In this document: in pieces, positions 36,298-44,545 of the stretch | How positions within the stretch are numbered: the first letter of the stretch is position 1 | How the letters are laid out: every line of letters begins with the position of its first letter | Source: Pseudomonadota bacterium | GTDB taxonomy: Bacteria > Pseudomonadota > Alphaproteobacteria > Sphingomonadales > Sphingomonadaceae | DNA length: 64,000 nucleotides | Reading direction: 5' to 3' | NCBI GenBank assembly: GCA_020160755.1 | Contig: JAIUPN010000004.1 | Location: forward strand, 1-64,000 | The notes under the pieces: model-generated | The model's input: only the letters and a program-made list of their open reading frames with translations | The model's database searches: none | What the model was told of the DNA's origin: nothing | Position numbers and translations under genes: made by a program

Positions 36298-38136
36298 TCA
36301 TTTGGCGCGGCGCGGGCTACGCTGGCCGTAGGGCTTGGGCTTGTAGCGCTCGGTATTGCCGCCCGGACCGCCGGGGCCCCGCGGGCCGCGGTCGCCGGGA
36401 CCGGCGCGCATCGGACCGCGAGGGCCACGCGGTCCGGCGTCGCGCGGGCTGCCATGCCCGCCCTTGTCGCGGCGCGGCGGATAGGTCGGGCCGTCGGGTG
36501 CGGGCGTGATCGACACGCCGCTGTCGTCTTCACCATCTTCATTGGCGCTGCGCACCACCGCCTCGGCAAAGCGGTCGGCGATCGCGCGCGGGATATTGAA
36601 CATCGTTTCCTTCGGCCCGATGCGGATCGCGCCGATCTCGTTCTTGCTCACATGGCCGCGGCGGCAGAGCAGGGGCAGGATCCAGCGCGGATCGGCATTC
36701 TGGTGGCGGCCGATGTTGAGGCGGAACCAGACGCTGTCCTCGAAGCCGTCACGGCGGTCGCCGCCGCGTTCGGGGCGTTCGAAACGCTCGCCGCGCTCCG
36801 GGCGCCCGGCGGCGTCGCGGCCGCGCGGGCTGTTGTCGAGCAGATCCTCGGGCGGCGGCATCAGCGCGCGGTGCGCCTGGACGAGAGAGGCGGCGATGTC
36901 TTCGGGGGTGCGCTCGGCCATCAGGCGCTGCGCGAGTTCGAGATCCTCGGGCTCATGCTCGACCGGGGTCAGCAGCTTTTCCATCAGCCGTTCCTGATCG
37001 CGCTTGCGCACGTCGGCAGCGGTCGGCGCGTCCATCCATTCGGCGTTGATGCGTGCACCGCGCAACATGCCGTCGACGCGCCGGCGGCGCGGATAGGGGA
37101 CGATGATGACCGCGGTGCCCTTTTTGCCCGCGCGGCCGGTGCGGCCCGAACGATGCTGGAGCGCTTCGGCGTCGCGCGGGATTTCGACGTGGATGACGAG
37201 GCTGAGCGTCGGCAGGTCGATGCCGCGCGCGGCGACGTCGGTCGCGACGCAGACCTTGGCGCGGCGGTCGCGCAGCGCCTGCAATGCGGCGTTGCGCTCG
37301 TTCTGGCTATGCTCACCCGACAGCGCCACCGCGGCGAAACCGCGTTCTACCAGGCTGGCGTGGAGGCGGCGGACATTGTCGCGCGTCGCGCAGAACAGCA
37401 TCGCGGTCTCGGCGTCGTGCAGGCGAAGCAGGTTGACCACCGCGCCCTCGATGTCGGCGGGGGCGACGGTCACCGCCTGATAGGCGATGTCGCCATGGCC
37501 GCGGTCTTCGCCGACGGTCGAGATGCGCAATGCGTCCTGTTGGTAACGCTTGGCGAGCTGAACGATCGGCTTCGGCAGCGTCGCCGAAAACAGCAAGGTG
37601 CGGCGCGTTTCGGGGGTACCGTCGAGGATTTCCTCCAAGTCGTCGCGAAAGCCCATGTCGAGCATTTCGTCGGCTTCGTCGAGCACCGCAACGCGCAGCG
37701 CCGTGAGGTCGAGCGCGCCGCGTTCGAGGTGATCGCGCAGGCGCCCCGGTGTGCCGACGACGATCTGCACACCCTGGCCGAGCGCGCGACGTTCCTTGCT
37801 GGCATCCATGCCGCCGACGCAGGTCGCGATGCGCGCGCCGGCCTTGGCATAGAGCCAGCCGAGTTCGCGGCTGACCTGCAGCGCGAGTTCGCGCGTCGGC
37901 GCGACGATCAGCGCGAGCGGCGAGGTTGCGAAGGGCAGGCGGCCGTCCTCGATCAACTCGTCGGCCATCGCGAGGCCGAAGGCGACGGTCTTGCCCGAGC
38001 CGGTCTGCGCCGAGACGAGCAGGTCGCGACCCTTCGCCTCGGATTCGGTGACCTGCGTCTGGACGGGGGTGAGCGCTTCATATCCGCGCGCGACAAGGGC
38101 GTCCGAAAGGACGGGGGAAAGATTTTCGAAAGGCAT
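36298..38136 (-). CDS. DEAD/DEAH-box RNA helicase (DeaD/CsdA-like)
   Basis: ATP-dependent RNA helicase of 612 residues. Motif Q is near PVQTQV, motif I is AQTGSGKT, Ia PTRELALQ, II DEAD in VLDEADEML, III SAT, and VI HRSGRTGRAGKKG. A DbpA-like RNA-binding domain lies near 470-550 (WFRLNIGRHQNADPRWILPL). The C-terminal 60 residues are rich in arginine, glycine and proline, as in cold-shock and ribosome-assembly helicases. It stands alone and probably acts in RNA remodelling. Confidence 0.92.
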   Translation of the reverse strand: MPFENLSPVLSDALVARGYEALTPVQTQVTESEAKGRDLLVSAQTGSGKTVAFGLAMADELIEDGRLPFATSPLALIVAPTRELALQVSRELGWLYAKAGARIATCVGGMDASKERRALGQGVQIVVGTPGRLRDHLERGALDLTALRVAVLDEADEMLDMGFRDDLEEILDGTPETRRTLLFSATLPKPIVQLAKRYQQDALRISTVGEDRGHGDIAYQAVTVAPADIEGAVVNLLRLHDAETAMLFCATRDNVRRLHASLVERGFAAVALSGEHSQNERNAALQALRDRRAKVCVATDVAARGIDLPTLSLVIHVEIPRDAEALQHRSGRTGRAGKKGTAVIIVPYPRRRRVDGMLRGARINAEWMDAPTAADVRKRDQERLMEKLLTPVEHEPEDLELAQRLMAERTPEDIAASLVQAHRALMPPPEDLLDNSPRGRDAAGRPERGERFERPERGGDRRDGFEDSVWFRLNIGRHQNADPRWILPLLCRRGHVSKNEIGAIRIGPKETMFNIPRAIADRFAEAVVRSANEDGEDDSGVSITPAPDGPTYPPRRDKGGHGSPRDAGPRGPRGPMRAGPGDRGPRGPGGPGGNTERYKPKPYGQRSPRRAK

Positions 38137-38203
38137 TTATATCTCAATAATATGGGCGGTCACCGGTGCGGTGACGGGCCGACGGAAAAGGGGCTCAATG
38201 GGC

Positions 38204-39382
38204 TTAAATCACCTGTCCGGCAGCGTGTCCGCTGGCCCAGGCCCATTGAAAATTATAGCCGCCTAACCACCCTGTGACATCTACGGCTTCGCCGACCGCA
38301 TAGAGGTTTGCGACGGTTTTGGCCATCATTGTTTGCGAGGACAGGTTTGCGGTCGAGATTCCGCCGACGGTGACCTCGGCTTTGGCGAAGCCTTCGGTGC
38401 CATTGGGACGGAAAATCCAGCCCGCGAGGCGCGCCTCGGCATCGGCGAGCTTGCGGTCGGTCTGGGCGCCGAGCTCGCCGGGAAGCGCGAGGCGTTCGGC
38501 GAGCGTTTCGGCGAGGCGGTCGGGAAGCATGGCGCCGAGCGTCGTGCGAAGCGTGGCGCGCGGGCGGGTGCGTTTGGCCTCGAGCAGCCAGCCCTGCGGC
38601 GCATCGGGCAACAGGTCGATCGTCACGGGTTCGCCGTGACGCCAATAGCTGCTCACCTGAAGGATCGCAGGCCCCGACAGGCCGCGGTGGGTGAACAGCG
38701 CGGCTTCGCGGAAGACGGCCTTGCCCGCGCGCGCCTCGACCGGCGCCGCGATTCCCGACAATTCGCGGAACAGCACATCGTCACCGCCCAATGTCAGCGG
38801 AACGAGCGCGGGGCGCGGCTCGACGACTTTCAGGCCGAACTGCCGCGCGAGATCATACGCGAAGCCCGTCGCGCCCATCTTGGGGATTGACGGACCGCCG
38901 GTCGCAATGACCAGCGCCGGAGCGACGAAGCTCTGGTCGCCGAAGCGAACGGTGAACTTGCCGTCGGCGTGCGTCACATCGTTGACCGGCTGGCCGGTGC
39001 GCACATCGACCCCGGCTTTGGCGGCTTCGTCGAGCAGCATCGCGACAATCTGTTTCGCCGACCCGTCGCAGAAGAGCTGGCCGAGCGTTTTTTCATGATA
39101 GGCGATGCCGTGGCGCTCGACGAGCGCGATAAAATCGGCGGGGGTGTAGCGCGCGAGCGCCGACTTGGCGAAATGCGGGTTCGCCGAGATGAAGCGATCG
39201 GGGGCGGTGTTCACATTGGTGAAGTTGCAGCGCCCGCCGCCCGATATCAGGATCTTCTTTCCCACCGCATCGGCGTGGTCGAGCAACAGCACGCGCCGCC
39301 CGCGTGCGCCCGCAACCGCGGCGCACATCAGTCCGGCCGCGCCGGCACCCAGCACGATGGCGTCATAATTGGCGGTGGTCAT
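38204..39382 (-). CDS. NAD(P)/FAD-dependent oxidoreductase (YhiN/HI0933/BaiN family)
   Basis: Flavoprotein of 392 residues. The FAD-binding motif is AIVLGAGAAGLMCAAVAG (8-25). The family marker GKKILISGGGRCNFTN follows, and the C-terminal TGWLGGYNFQWAWASGHAAG binds the flavin again. The family is widespread and mostly uncharacterised; some members reduce unsaturated bile acid or ketone intermediates. A specific substrate cannot be named from the sequence. It is followed by two short same-strand genes upstream in coordinate order. Confidence 0.88.
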   Translation of the reverse strand: MTTANYDAIVLGAGAAGLMCAAVAGARGRRVLLLDHADAVGKKILISGGGRCNFTNVNTAPDRFISANPHFAKSALARYTPADFIALVERHGIAYHEKTLGQLFCDGSAKQIVAMLLDEAAKAGVDVRTGQPVNDVTHADGKFTVRFGDQSFVAPALVIATGGPSIPKMGATGFAYDLARQFGLKVVEPRPALVPLTLGGDDVLFRELSGIAAPVEARAGKAVFREAALFTHRGLSGPAILQVSSYWRHGEPVTIDLLPDAPQGWLLEAKRTRPRATLRTTLGAMLPDRLAETLAERLALPGELGAQTDRKLADAEARLAGWIFRPNGTEGFAKAEVTVGGISTANLSSQTMMAKTVANLYAVGEAVDVTGWLGGYNFQWAWASGHAAGQVI

Positions 39383-39389
39383 CGGGGTG

Positions 39390-39569
39390 TCAGTGCAGCT
39401 TTGCGATCGACAGGCCGTCGGCCTTGGCGCGAACCTTCACCGATTCCTCGCTGCGCGTTAGCGCCTTGGCAATGGCTTTCAGCGCCATGCCCTTCTTGGC
39501 GAGCGTGTGAAGCTTGTCGATTTCGGCGGCGGTCCACGGCTGCTTGTGGCGCTCGAACTTGTCCTTCAT
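39390..39569 (-). CDS. Small SANT/Myb-like helical protein, 59 residues
   Basis: Short gene coupled to the Gre-like gene: its ATG overlaps the gre TGA (ATGA at 39566-39569). GGAGA lies about 8 nt upstream. The product is helical and basic, with PWTAAEIDKLHTLAKKGMAL and a following helix AIAKALTRSEESVKVRAKA. This resembles the small SANT-like DNA-binding fold (tryptophan in helix 1, turn before a recognition helix). It may bind DNA or assist the Gre factor. Function is otherwise unknown. Confidence 0.72.
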   Translation of the reverse strand: MKDKFERHKQPWTAAEIDKLHTLAKKGMALKAIAKALTRSEESVKVRAKADGLSIAKLH

Positions 39570-40042
39570 GCCTGCATCTCCGGATCGGCTTCGACCGCGA
39601 GGATGGCAATCGCATCCTCGCGATCCTGATATTCGACGCTCTCGCCAACCTCGGCGCCCATCAGCGCGCGGGCGAGCGGGGCGAAAAAGGCGATCGATCC
39701 TGACGCCGGATCGGCTTCGTCGCCGCCGACGATGGTGATCATCTTTTCGGCCTTGTTCAGGCGATAGCTCACCCGGCTGCCGATCCCGGCGCTGCCGTCG
39801 GCGGGCGGTGTCTGCACGTCCGCGGTCGATTGACGGGTGTGGAAATAGCGCAACCGGCGTTGCAATTTCTTGCGCGCTTCCTCGTCGGCCGCCCCGACGA
39901 TCGCGGTCTCGATCCGCGCGATCTCTTCGCCGAGCAGGCGCAGTCCGCGCGGGGTCACCAGATTCGGGCCGACCGGGATCGGCAGTTCGAATTCGGGTTC
40001 CTTATGCTCGTCGTCGCTTTCGCGGCGAAAGGCTACGCTCAT
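39566..40042 (-). CDS. GreA/GreB-family transcription elongation factor
   Basis: Gre-family protein of 158 residues. A short N-terminal coiled coil ([20 protein letters not shown], then a basic stretch) leads to the FKBP-like C-terminal domain with GSRVSYRL and a SPLARAL-like segment, [11 protein letters not shown]. The coiled coil is shorter than in standard GreA and the acidic tip is less clear. It may therefore bind RNA polymerase without full transcript-cleavage activity, or belong to the Rnk-like side of the family. It is coupled to the 59-residue gene downstream. Confidence 0.82.
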   Translation of the reverse strand: MSVAFRRESDDEHKEPEFELPIPVGPNLVTPRGLRLLGEEIARIETAIVGAADEEARKKLQRRLRYFHTRQSTADVQTPPADGSAGIGSRVSYRLNKAEKMITIVGGDEADPASGSIAFFAPLARALMGAEVGESVEYQDREDAIAILAVEADPEMQA

Positions 40043-40127
40043 GACTGGCTCGCTGGTTGAAGAGGAAAGAGTTCCCCCTGCGCGCCGAAGGTGGCGACAA
40101 GATGGCGCGATGGAAATCGGTATCGGC

Positions 40128-40153
40128 GTAACCGTTCGGTTGTCCCGCCCGAA
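40128..40153 (+). promoter_or_regulatory. SigF-type ECF promoter of the bufferin operon
   Basis: GTAACC (40128-40133) is followed after exactly 16 nt by CGAA (40150-40153). As I recall it, this is the motif reported for Caulobacter SigF promoters (GTAACC-N16-CGAA). The bufA start is 50 bp downstream. The sigma factor and NrsF-like anti-sigma encoded at the end of this operon make autoregulation likely. Confidence 0.7.
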
Positions 40154-40202
40154 CTGCTGTCGATGCCATCCCCCGCATCGCCCATTTCAAGGGAGAAACA
40201 CA

Positions 40203-40499
40203 ATGTCGAATAGTCTGAAATTGTCGCTCGCCGCATCGGCGATCCTCGCCATGGCCGCCGGTGCCGTCACCGTTCCCGCCGCCGCCGCCGATGGCGCGAA
40301 GGAAAAATGCTACGGCGTGTCGCTGAAGGGCAAGAATGATTGTGCCGCGGGGCCGGGCACGAGCTGTGCCGGGACCTCGACGGTCGATTACCAGGGTAAC
40401 GCCTGGAAACATGTCCCCGCCGGTAGCTGCAAAAAGATGGGCGGCACGCTGGCTGCACACGCCGGCAACGCCAAGCCGGTCGCGAAGAAGAAGGGCTGA
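40203..40499 (+). CDS. bufA: Bufferin precursor peptide, DUF2282 (BufA1-type RiPP)
   Basis: Small secreted precursor of 98 residues. The signal peptide covers about residues 1-29 (ending AAAA). The mature part has four cysteines, C36, C47, C55 and C76, in [18 protein letters not shown] and GSCKKMGG, which is the DUF2282 pattern. In known bufferins the central cysteines are converted to thiooxazole rings that bind copper in the periplasm. The ATG follows AGGGAGAAACACA. The maturation genes bufB and bufC follow directly. Confidence 0.92.
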   Translation: MSNSLKLSLAASAILAMAAGAVTVPAAAADGAKEKCYGVSLKGKNDCAAGPGTSCAGTSTVDYQGNAWKHVPAGSCKKMGGTLAAHAGNAKPVAKKKG

Positions 40500-40504
40500 C
40501 CCTC

Positions 40505-41371
40505 ATGGCTTCCTGCCCGCTCCGTACCTTGCCGCGCCGTGCCGGTTTCGGGTTGAAGCCCGAACATTATGCCGACGTGCTCGCGGCGGCGGAGCGGGGC
40601 GCCCCGCCCGCCTGGGCCGAAGTGCACCCCCAAAATTACTTCGGCGCAGGCGGGCCTCCGCATCGCTGGCTGACTGCGATCGCGGCACATATGCCGCTGA
40701 GCTTCCACTCGGTCGGGCTGTCGCTCGGATCGGCGGCGGGTGTTGATCGGGACGAGCTGGAGGCCCTTGCTGCCCTGTGCGCGCGCTACCAACCGGCGAT
40801 GGTTTCCGACCATCTGAGCTGGAGCAACAGCGCGCACGACAAATTCCCCGACCTGTTGCCTGTCCCCTACAGCCACGCCGCGCTCGATCATTTCGTGCGC
40901 GAGGTTGGCCGCGTACAGGACCGGCTCGGCCGGGCGATGCTGATCGAAAATCCCTCGCGCTATCTCGCCTATGCCGGCGACGATTGGGGCGAGGTCGATT
41001 TTCTCCACGAGCTATGTCGGCGCAGCGGCTGCTGGCTGCTGCTCGATATCAACAATGTCGAAGTGTCGGCGTTCAACCTCGGGCTCGATCCGGCGCCGTG
41101 GCTTGATGCCTTCGACCCGCGCTTCGTCGGCGAGATTCACGTCGCGGGCCATGCGCGCAAGGATGACGATGCAGGCGGGACGATTGCGATCGACGATCAT
41201 GGGTCGGCGATCCGGCCAAGTTGCTGGGACCTGCTCGCAACCTTTCTGAGGCGCGCGGGGCCAAGGCCGGTGCTGGTCGAACGGGATAGCGATGTTCCCG
41301 CGTGGCCGGTTTTGATGGCCGAAGTGGCCAAAGCCGACGCGTTGCTCGTCGCCGAGCCGGCCCATGCATGA
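40505..41371 (+). CDS. bufB: DUF692 multinuclear iron enzyme (BufB, MbnB-like)
   Basis: DUF692 TIM-barrel oxidase of 288 residues, the catalytic half of the bufferin maturase. Family segments include WAEVHPQNYFGAGGPPHRWL, PLSFHSVGLSLG, MVSDHLSW, IENPSRYL, LLLDINNVEVSAFN and EIHVAGHA. These supply the histidine, aspartate, asparagine and glutamate ligands of the iron centre. It starts 5 bp after bufA and overlaps bufC by 8 bp. It probably oxidises precursor cysteines to thiooxazoles with BufC as partner. Confidence 0.92.
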   Translation: MASCPLRTLPRRAGFGLKPEHYADVLAAAERGAPPAWAEVHPQNYFGAGGPPHRWLTAIAAHMPLSFHSVGLSLGSAAGVDRDELEALAALCARYQPAMVSDHLSWSNSAHDKFPDLLPVPYSHAALDHFVREVGRVQDRLGRAMLIENPSRYLAYAGDDWGEVDFLHELCRRSGCWLLLDINNVEVSAFNLGLDPAPWLDAFDPRFVGEIHVAGHARKDDDAGGTIAIDDHGSAIRPSCWDLLATFLRRAGPRPVLVERDSDVPAWPVLMAEVAKADALLVAEPAHA

Positions 41372-42059
41372 CGGGCAGGCCGCGATCGCCGCGTCGTTGC
41401 TCGGTGGCCCCGCTTATCTGCCCGCCGGCCTGTTTGCGGGCAATGACGCGGCGGTGCTCCGCGGGCTGCGCGTTCATGCCAACACGGTCTCGCATGCACG
41501 GCTGGTCGCGCTCGAAGACACGTTCCCGCGCACGCGGCAATATCTGGGCGAAACCCTCTTCAATCGCCTGTCGCGAGACTTCGTCGATGCGGGGTACGCT
41601 CAGCATCGTTCGCCGGGCAATATCGGGGCCGGCTTTCCCGACTGGCTCGCCGATCCGCAGGCTGCCGACCTCGCGCGCGTCGAATGGGCATGGCTGGAAA
41701 GCTATCACGCCGCCGACGCTCCGGCGCTCTCGCTCGCCGAACTTGCCGGGTCGGATGAAGCGGCGTTGCTGGACCTCCTTGTGCGCCGCCATCCCGCAGC
41801 GCGAGCGGTGAATCTCGCCAGTGTCGTCGCGCCGCTGGTCGATCCGGGCTTTGCGCCGGACGTCGCGGTGCTGCTCGTCGCGCGCCCCATGGCGGAGGTC
41901 CGGCTGTCCACCATCGATCCCGCCGCCGCCTTCGCGCTCGACATGGCGGGTGAAGTTTTGCCGCTTGGTAACCTCATCGCCCATCTCGACGAAACCCATC
42001 CTGACGGAGCCGCCGCGGTCGCGGCGCTGATCGGCGCCGGGGCATTCGAGAGGGTATGA
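41364..42059 (+). CDS. bufC: DUF2063 putative DNA-binding-like partner protein (BufC)
   Basis: A 231-residue DUF2063 protein. The N-terminal domain carries RGLRVHANTVSHARLVALEDTFP followed by RTRQYLG, the family signature. This family acts as the substrate-recognition partner (RRE-like role) of DUF692 enzymes, delivering the precursor peptide. It overlaps bufB by 8 bp, which fits an obligate complex. The older name as a DNA-binding protein is probably misleading. Confidence 0.88.
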   Translation: MHDGQAAIAASLLGGPAYLPAGLFAGNDAAVLRGLRVHANTVSHARLVALEDTFPRTRQYLGETLFNRLSRDFVDAGYAQHRSPGNIGAGFPDWLADPQAADLARVEWAWLESYHAADAPALSLAELAGSDEAALLDLLVRRHPAARAVNLASVVAPLVDPGFAPDVAVLLVARPMAEVRLSTIDPAAAFALDMAGEVLPLGNLIAHLDETHPDGAAAVAALIGAGAFERV

Positions 42060-42062
42060 GAG

Positions 42063-42518
42063 ATGGACAGGATTGTCGCATTTTACGATCGCGGCGTCGC
42101 GCTGGCGGCGGGACGCATCCCCGAAGCGGTCGCGCTCCTGCTGTTGCGCGTGGCGCTCGCCGGGGTCTTCTGGCGCTCGGGGCAGACCAAGCTGCTCGAA
42201 GGCGGTTTTTTGCAGATCGACCCGTCGCAATATGACCTGTTCGCGTCCGAATTTTCGGGCCTGCCGCTCGACCCGGCGATTGCGGTGCCGATAACGGTCT
42301 TCGCCGAACATGTCTTTCCGATGCTTCTCCTCCTCGGCATCGCGACGCGTTTTTCGGCCGGGGCGCTGCTTGTCATGACGCTGGTCATCCAGTTCTTCGT
42401 CTTCCCCGACGCATGGTGGCCCGTGCATTCGCTTTGGGCCGCGATGGCGGCGATATTGATCGTGCGCGGCGGCGGGCTGTTCTCGCTCGACGCCGTCGCT
42501 GCTAGGTTGCGGCGCTAA
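42063..42518 (+). CDS. bufD: DoxX family membrane protein (BufD)
   Basis: DoxX-type membrane protein of 151 residues with about four transmembrane helices (around 22-40, 70-100, 100-120, 120-140). VALLLLRVALAGVFWRSGQTK is the family start. It is a regular member of bufferin operons; a role in redox balance or copper handling is suggested but not proven. Its stop overlaps the sigma factor ATG by one base (TAATG). Confidence 0.86.
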   Translation: MDRIVAFYDRGVALAAGRIPEAVALLLLRVALAGVFWRSGQTKLLEGGFLQIDPSQYDLFASEFSGLPLDPAIAVPITVFAEHVFPMLLLLGIATRFSAGALLVMTLVIQFFVFPDAWWPVHSLWAAMAAILIVRGGGLFSLDAVAARLRR

Positions 42519-43039
42519 TGAGCATCGACGAGCCCTCGCTGGCGCATCTGATGGCGGCATCGCAGCGCGGGGATCGTGCTGCCTATCGCGCGCTGCTCGC
42601 GGATAGCCGCAAGTGGCTCGAACGCTATTTCGCACGGCGTATCGCCCCGGGCCATATCGACGATCTGGTCCAGGAAACGCTGGTGTCGATGCACCGCAAG
42701 CTCGCGACCTGGGACAGGGGCCGGCCCTTTCTTCCATGGCTTGCGGCGATTGCGCGCTATCGCTGGATCGACATGCTGCGCCGCCAGCGCGACGAAGCCG
42801 AACTGGGCGACAATGATGCGGCGGTCGGCGCCGAGGACGAAGCCGTCCACGCACGCCTCAGCCTCGACCGCATGTTGGGCTTCCTTCCGGCCGGACAGGC
42901 GCAGGCGATCACGCTGGTCAAGATCGAAGGGGCCTCGATCGCCGAAGCGTCGCAGATATGCGGGCAAAGCGAATCGCTGGTGAAGGTGAATATTCATCGC
43001 GGGTTGAAGAAACTCGCGCAATTGATTGAAAGCGAATGA
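42518..43039 (+). CDS. sigF: ECF sigma factor, SigF-like
   Basis: ECF sigma factor of 173 residues. Region 2 has HIDDLVQETLVSMHRKLATW and FLPWLAAIARYRWIDMLRR. Region 4 has FLPAGQAQAITLVKIEGASI and an HTH ending SESLVKVNIHRGLKKL. Coupling to bufD and to the NrsF gene matches the Caulobacter SigF locus, where it responds to heavy metals and controls bufferin genes. The motif at 40128-40153 is its likely target. Confidence 0.88.
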   Translation: MSIDEPSLAHLMAASQRGDRAAYRALLADSRKWLERYFARRIAPGHIDDLVQETLVSMHRKLATWDRGRPFLPWLAAIARYRWIDMLRRQRDEAELGDNDAAVGAEDEAVHARLSLDRMLGFLPAGQAQAITLVKIEGASIAEASQICGQSESLVKVNIHRGLKKLAQLIESE

Positions 43040-43040
43040 G

Positions 43041-43691
43041 ATGAGCAACGCATCGATCGACGATCTGATCGACGACCTCACCGGCGACCTCGAACCGGTA
43101 CGCCCGCGCCGCCTGACGCGCGGTTCGTTGTGGGTTGCGGCCGGATGGGCAGGGGGCGCGGCGTTGCTTCTCTGGTTTTCGGGTATGCGCCACGACCTCG
43201 CCGACTGCGTCATGATGCCGCCGCTACCGCTGTTGGCTTTTTGGCTGATCGTCGCCTTGGGCTTCGCTGCGGCATGGAGCGCGCTGCGCATGGGGTTGCC
43301 GGGCGTCGGGCGCGATTACAGCGGCTGGCGCTGGGCTGGTCTTGCGGCGCTGGCGCTTCCGCTTTCGGCCCTCGTCATGGCGTTGGGCGATGGCCATGCT
43401 GCGATGGAAGCGGCGCGACCCGAAAACGGGCTGGGCTGCCTGATTGAGGGCGTGATGGCTGGGCTGGGCGTCGGCGCTGCGCTGTTCGCATGGCTCAAGG
43501 CGGGGGCACCGACTTCGCCGGCGCGGGCCGGGTGGGTCGTCGGGATCGCGGCGGGCGCGGCGGGCGCGACGATCGTCGCACTGCATTGCGCGTCGAACGA
43601 TATGATGCACATCGCGCTTTGGCACGGCCTTGCTGTGTTGCTTTCCGGCCTTGCCGGCCGCCTGCTACTGGCGCCCTTGCTGCGCTGGTAG
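43041..43691 (+). CDS. nrsF: NrsF-like DUF1109 membrane anti-sigma factor
   Basis: Inner-membrane anti-sigma of 216 residues with six predicted transmembrane helices, DUF1109 type. C133 (NGLGCLIEG) and C183 (LHCASND) fall at almost the same positions as the two metal-sensing cysteines of Caulobacter NrsF; C56, H182 and H190 are extra candidate ligands. The ATG at 43041 follows the sigF stop by 1 bp; an in-frame TTG at 43026 is less likely. Copper binding at the cysteines would release SigF. Confidence 0.88.
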   Translation: MSNASIDDLIDDLTGDLEPVRPRRLTRGSLWVAAGWAGGAALLLWFSGMRHDLADCVMMPPLPLLAFWLIVALGFAAAWSALRMGLPGVGRDYSGWRWAGLAALALPLSALVMALGDGHAAMEAARPENGLGCLIEGVMAGLGVGAALFAWLKAGAPTSPARAGWVVGIAAGAAGATIVALHCASNDMMHIALWHGLAVLLSGLAGRLLLAPLLRW

Positions 43692-43712
43692 GGCGCTGGA
43701 CAGAGGATCTCT

Positions 43713-43736
43713 TGTGTGTTACATGTGTAACACACA
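43713..43736. promoter_or_regulatory. 24-bp interrupted palindrome upstream of DUF2807 gene 1
   Basis: The arms TGTGTGTTAC (43713-43722) and GTAACACACA (43727-43736) are exact reverse complements separated by ATGT. The centre TTACATGTGTAA resembles operators of BlaI/CopY or TetR/PadR regulators. It lies 14 bp before the start of the lipoprotein gene at 43750, so it should block transcription or ribosome entry. No regulator gene of these classes is adjacent. Confidence 0.72.
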
Positions 43737-43749
43737 GAGGAGATTTGCG

Positions 43750-44502
43750 ATGCGGAACTGGATGATGGCGATGTTGCCGCTGGTACTCGTAACGGGGTGC
43801 AACGGTGCGGCGCCGAGCGACGAGAAGCGCAGCGAGCGGAGCGGGCCGCCGGCCAGCGTCGGGCCGGTCACGACACAGAGCTTTGCGCTCACCGGCTTCA
43901 CCCGCGTTGAAGTCGCGGGCCCCGACGATGTCACCATTCGTCAGGGCGACGCTTTCTCGATCACCGCGCGGGGCCGCAAGGAGGTACTCGACCGGCTCGA
44001 GATCACGCTCGACGGTCCCGATTTGAAGATCGGACGCAAGCGCGAGGGCTTCAGCTTTTCGAGCCGCGACGATGATGATGTCGATATCGAGATCACGATG
44101 CCCCGGCTGAATGCGGTGCGTCTGACCGGGTCGGGAACGATCGACGCCGATAGCGTCGATGGTGATGCGGTCGAGGCCGTGGTGACCGGATCGGGCGACC
44201 TCAAGGTCGCAAAGCTGACGGGCAAGCGCGCCGATGTCACCGTGTCGGGATCAGGCGACATCGAGATCGCGGGTGGTACGATCGGCTCGGGCGAACTGAG
44301 CGTAACCGGCTCGGGCAATATCGACGCTGACGGGCTTGCCGCAACGACGCTGGAGGTGTCGGTGACCGGATCGGGCAACGTCGATGCACAGGCGACCGGC
44401 ACGGCGGATATCAGCATCCTTGGCTCGGGCGATGTGACGCTGACTGGCGGTGCAAATTGTTCGACGCGCCAGATGGGTTCGGGCACCGCCACCTGTAAAT
44501 GA
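43750..44502 (+). CDS. DUF2807 lipoprotein (putative auto-transporter adhesin, head domain) 1
   Basis: Lipoprotein of 250 residues with lipobox LVTGC near residue 18. The body is a beta-solenoid of DUF2807 type built of repeats around T-G-S-G (VTGSGD, VSGSGD, VTGSGN, ILGSGD), each on a short strand. It ends CSTRQMGSGTATC, a C-x11-C pair probably forming a disulfide. GAGGAG lies 8 nt before the ATG. It is a cell-envelope protein of unknown function, regulated by the palindrome at 43713. Confidence 0.83.
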   Translation: MRNWMMAMLPLVLVTGCNGAAPSDEKRSERSGPPASVGPVTTQSFALTGFTRVEVAGPDDVTIRQGDAFSITARGRKEVLDRLEITLDGPDLKIGRKREGFSFSSRDDDDVDIEITMPRLNAVRLTGSGTIDADSVDGDAVEAVVTGSGDLKVAKLTGKRADVTVSGSGDIEIAGGTIGSGELSVTGSGNIDADGLAATTLEVSVTGSGNVDAQATGTADISILGSGDVTLTGGANCSTRQMGSGTATCK

Positions 44503-44545
44503 CGCGATGCTGGTGCCGCCCGTCCGAACGGGCTAAGGCGGCACC

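Noticed and set aside
36454..38277. 607-codon open frame antisense to the DEAD-box helicase
   Set aside because: The helicase motifs are complete on the minus strand, and the plus-strand frame shows no domain.
44299..44325. GTAACC inside a DUF2807 gene as a second SigF promoter
   Set aside because: There is no CGAA at 16 nt and the site is within coding repeats.
44100..44420. Repeated TCGGG-containing units that could suggest a CRISPR or tandem repeat
   Set aside because: They encode the T-G-S-G turns of the DUF2807 solenoid, are in frame and irregular in spacing, and have no spacers.
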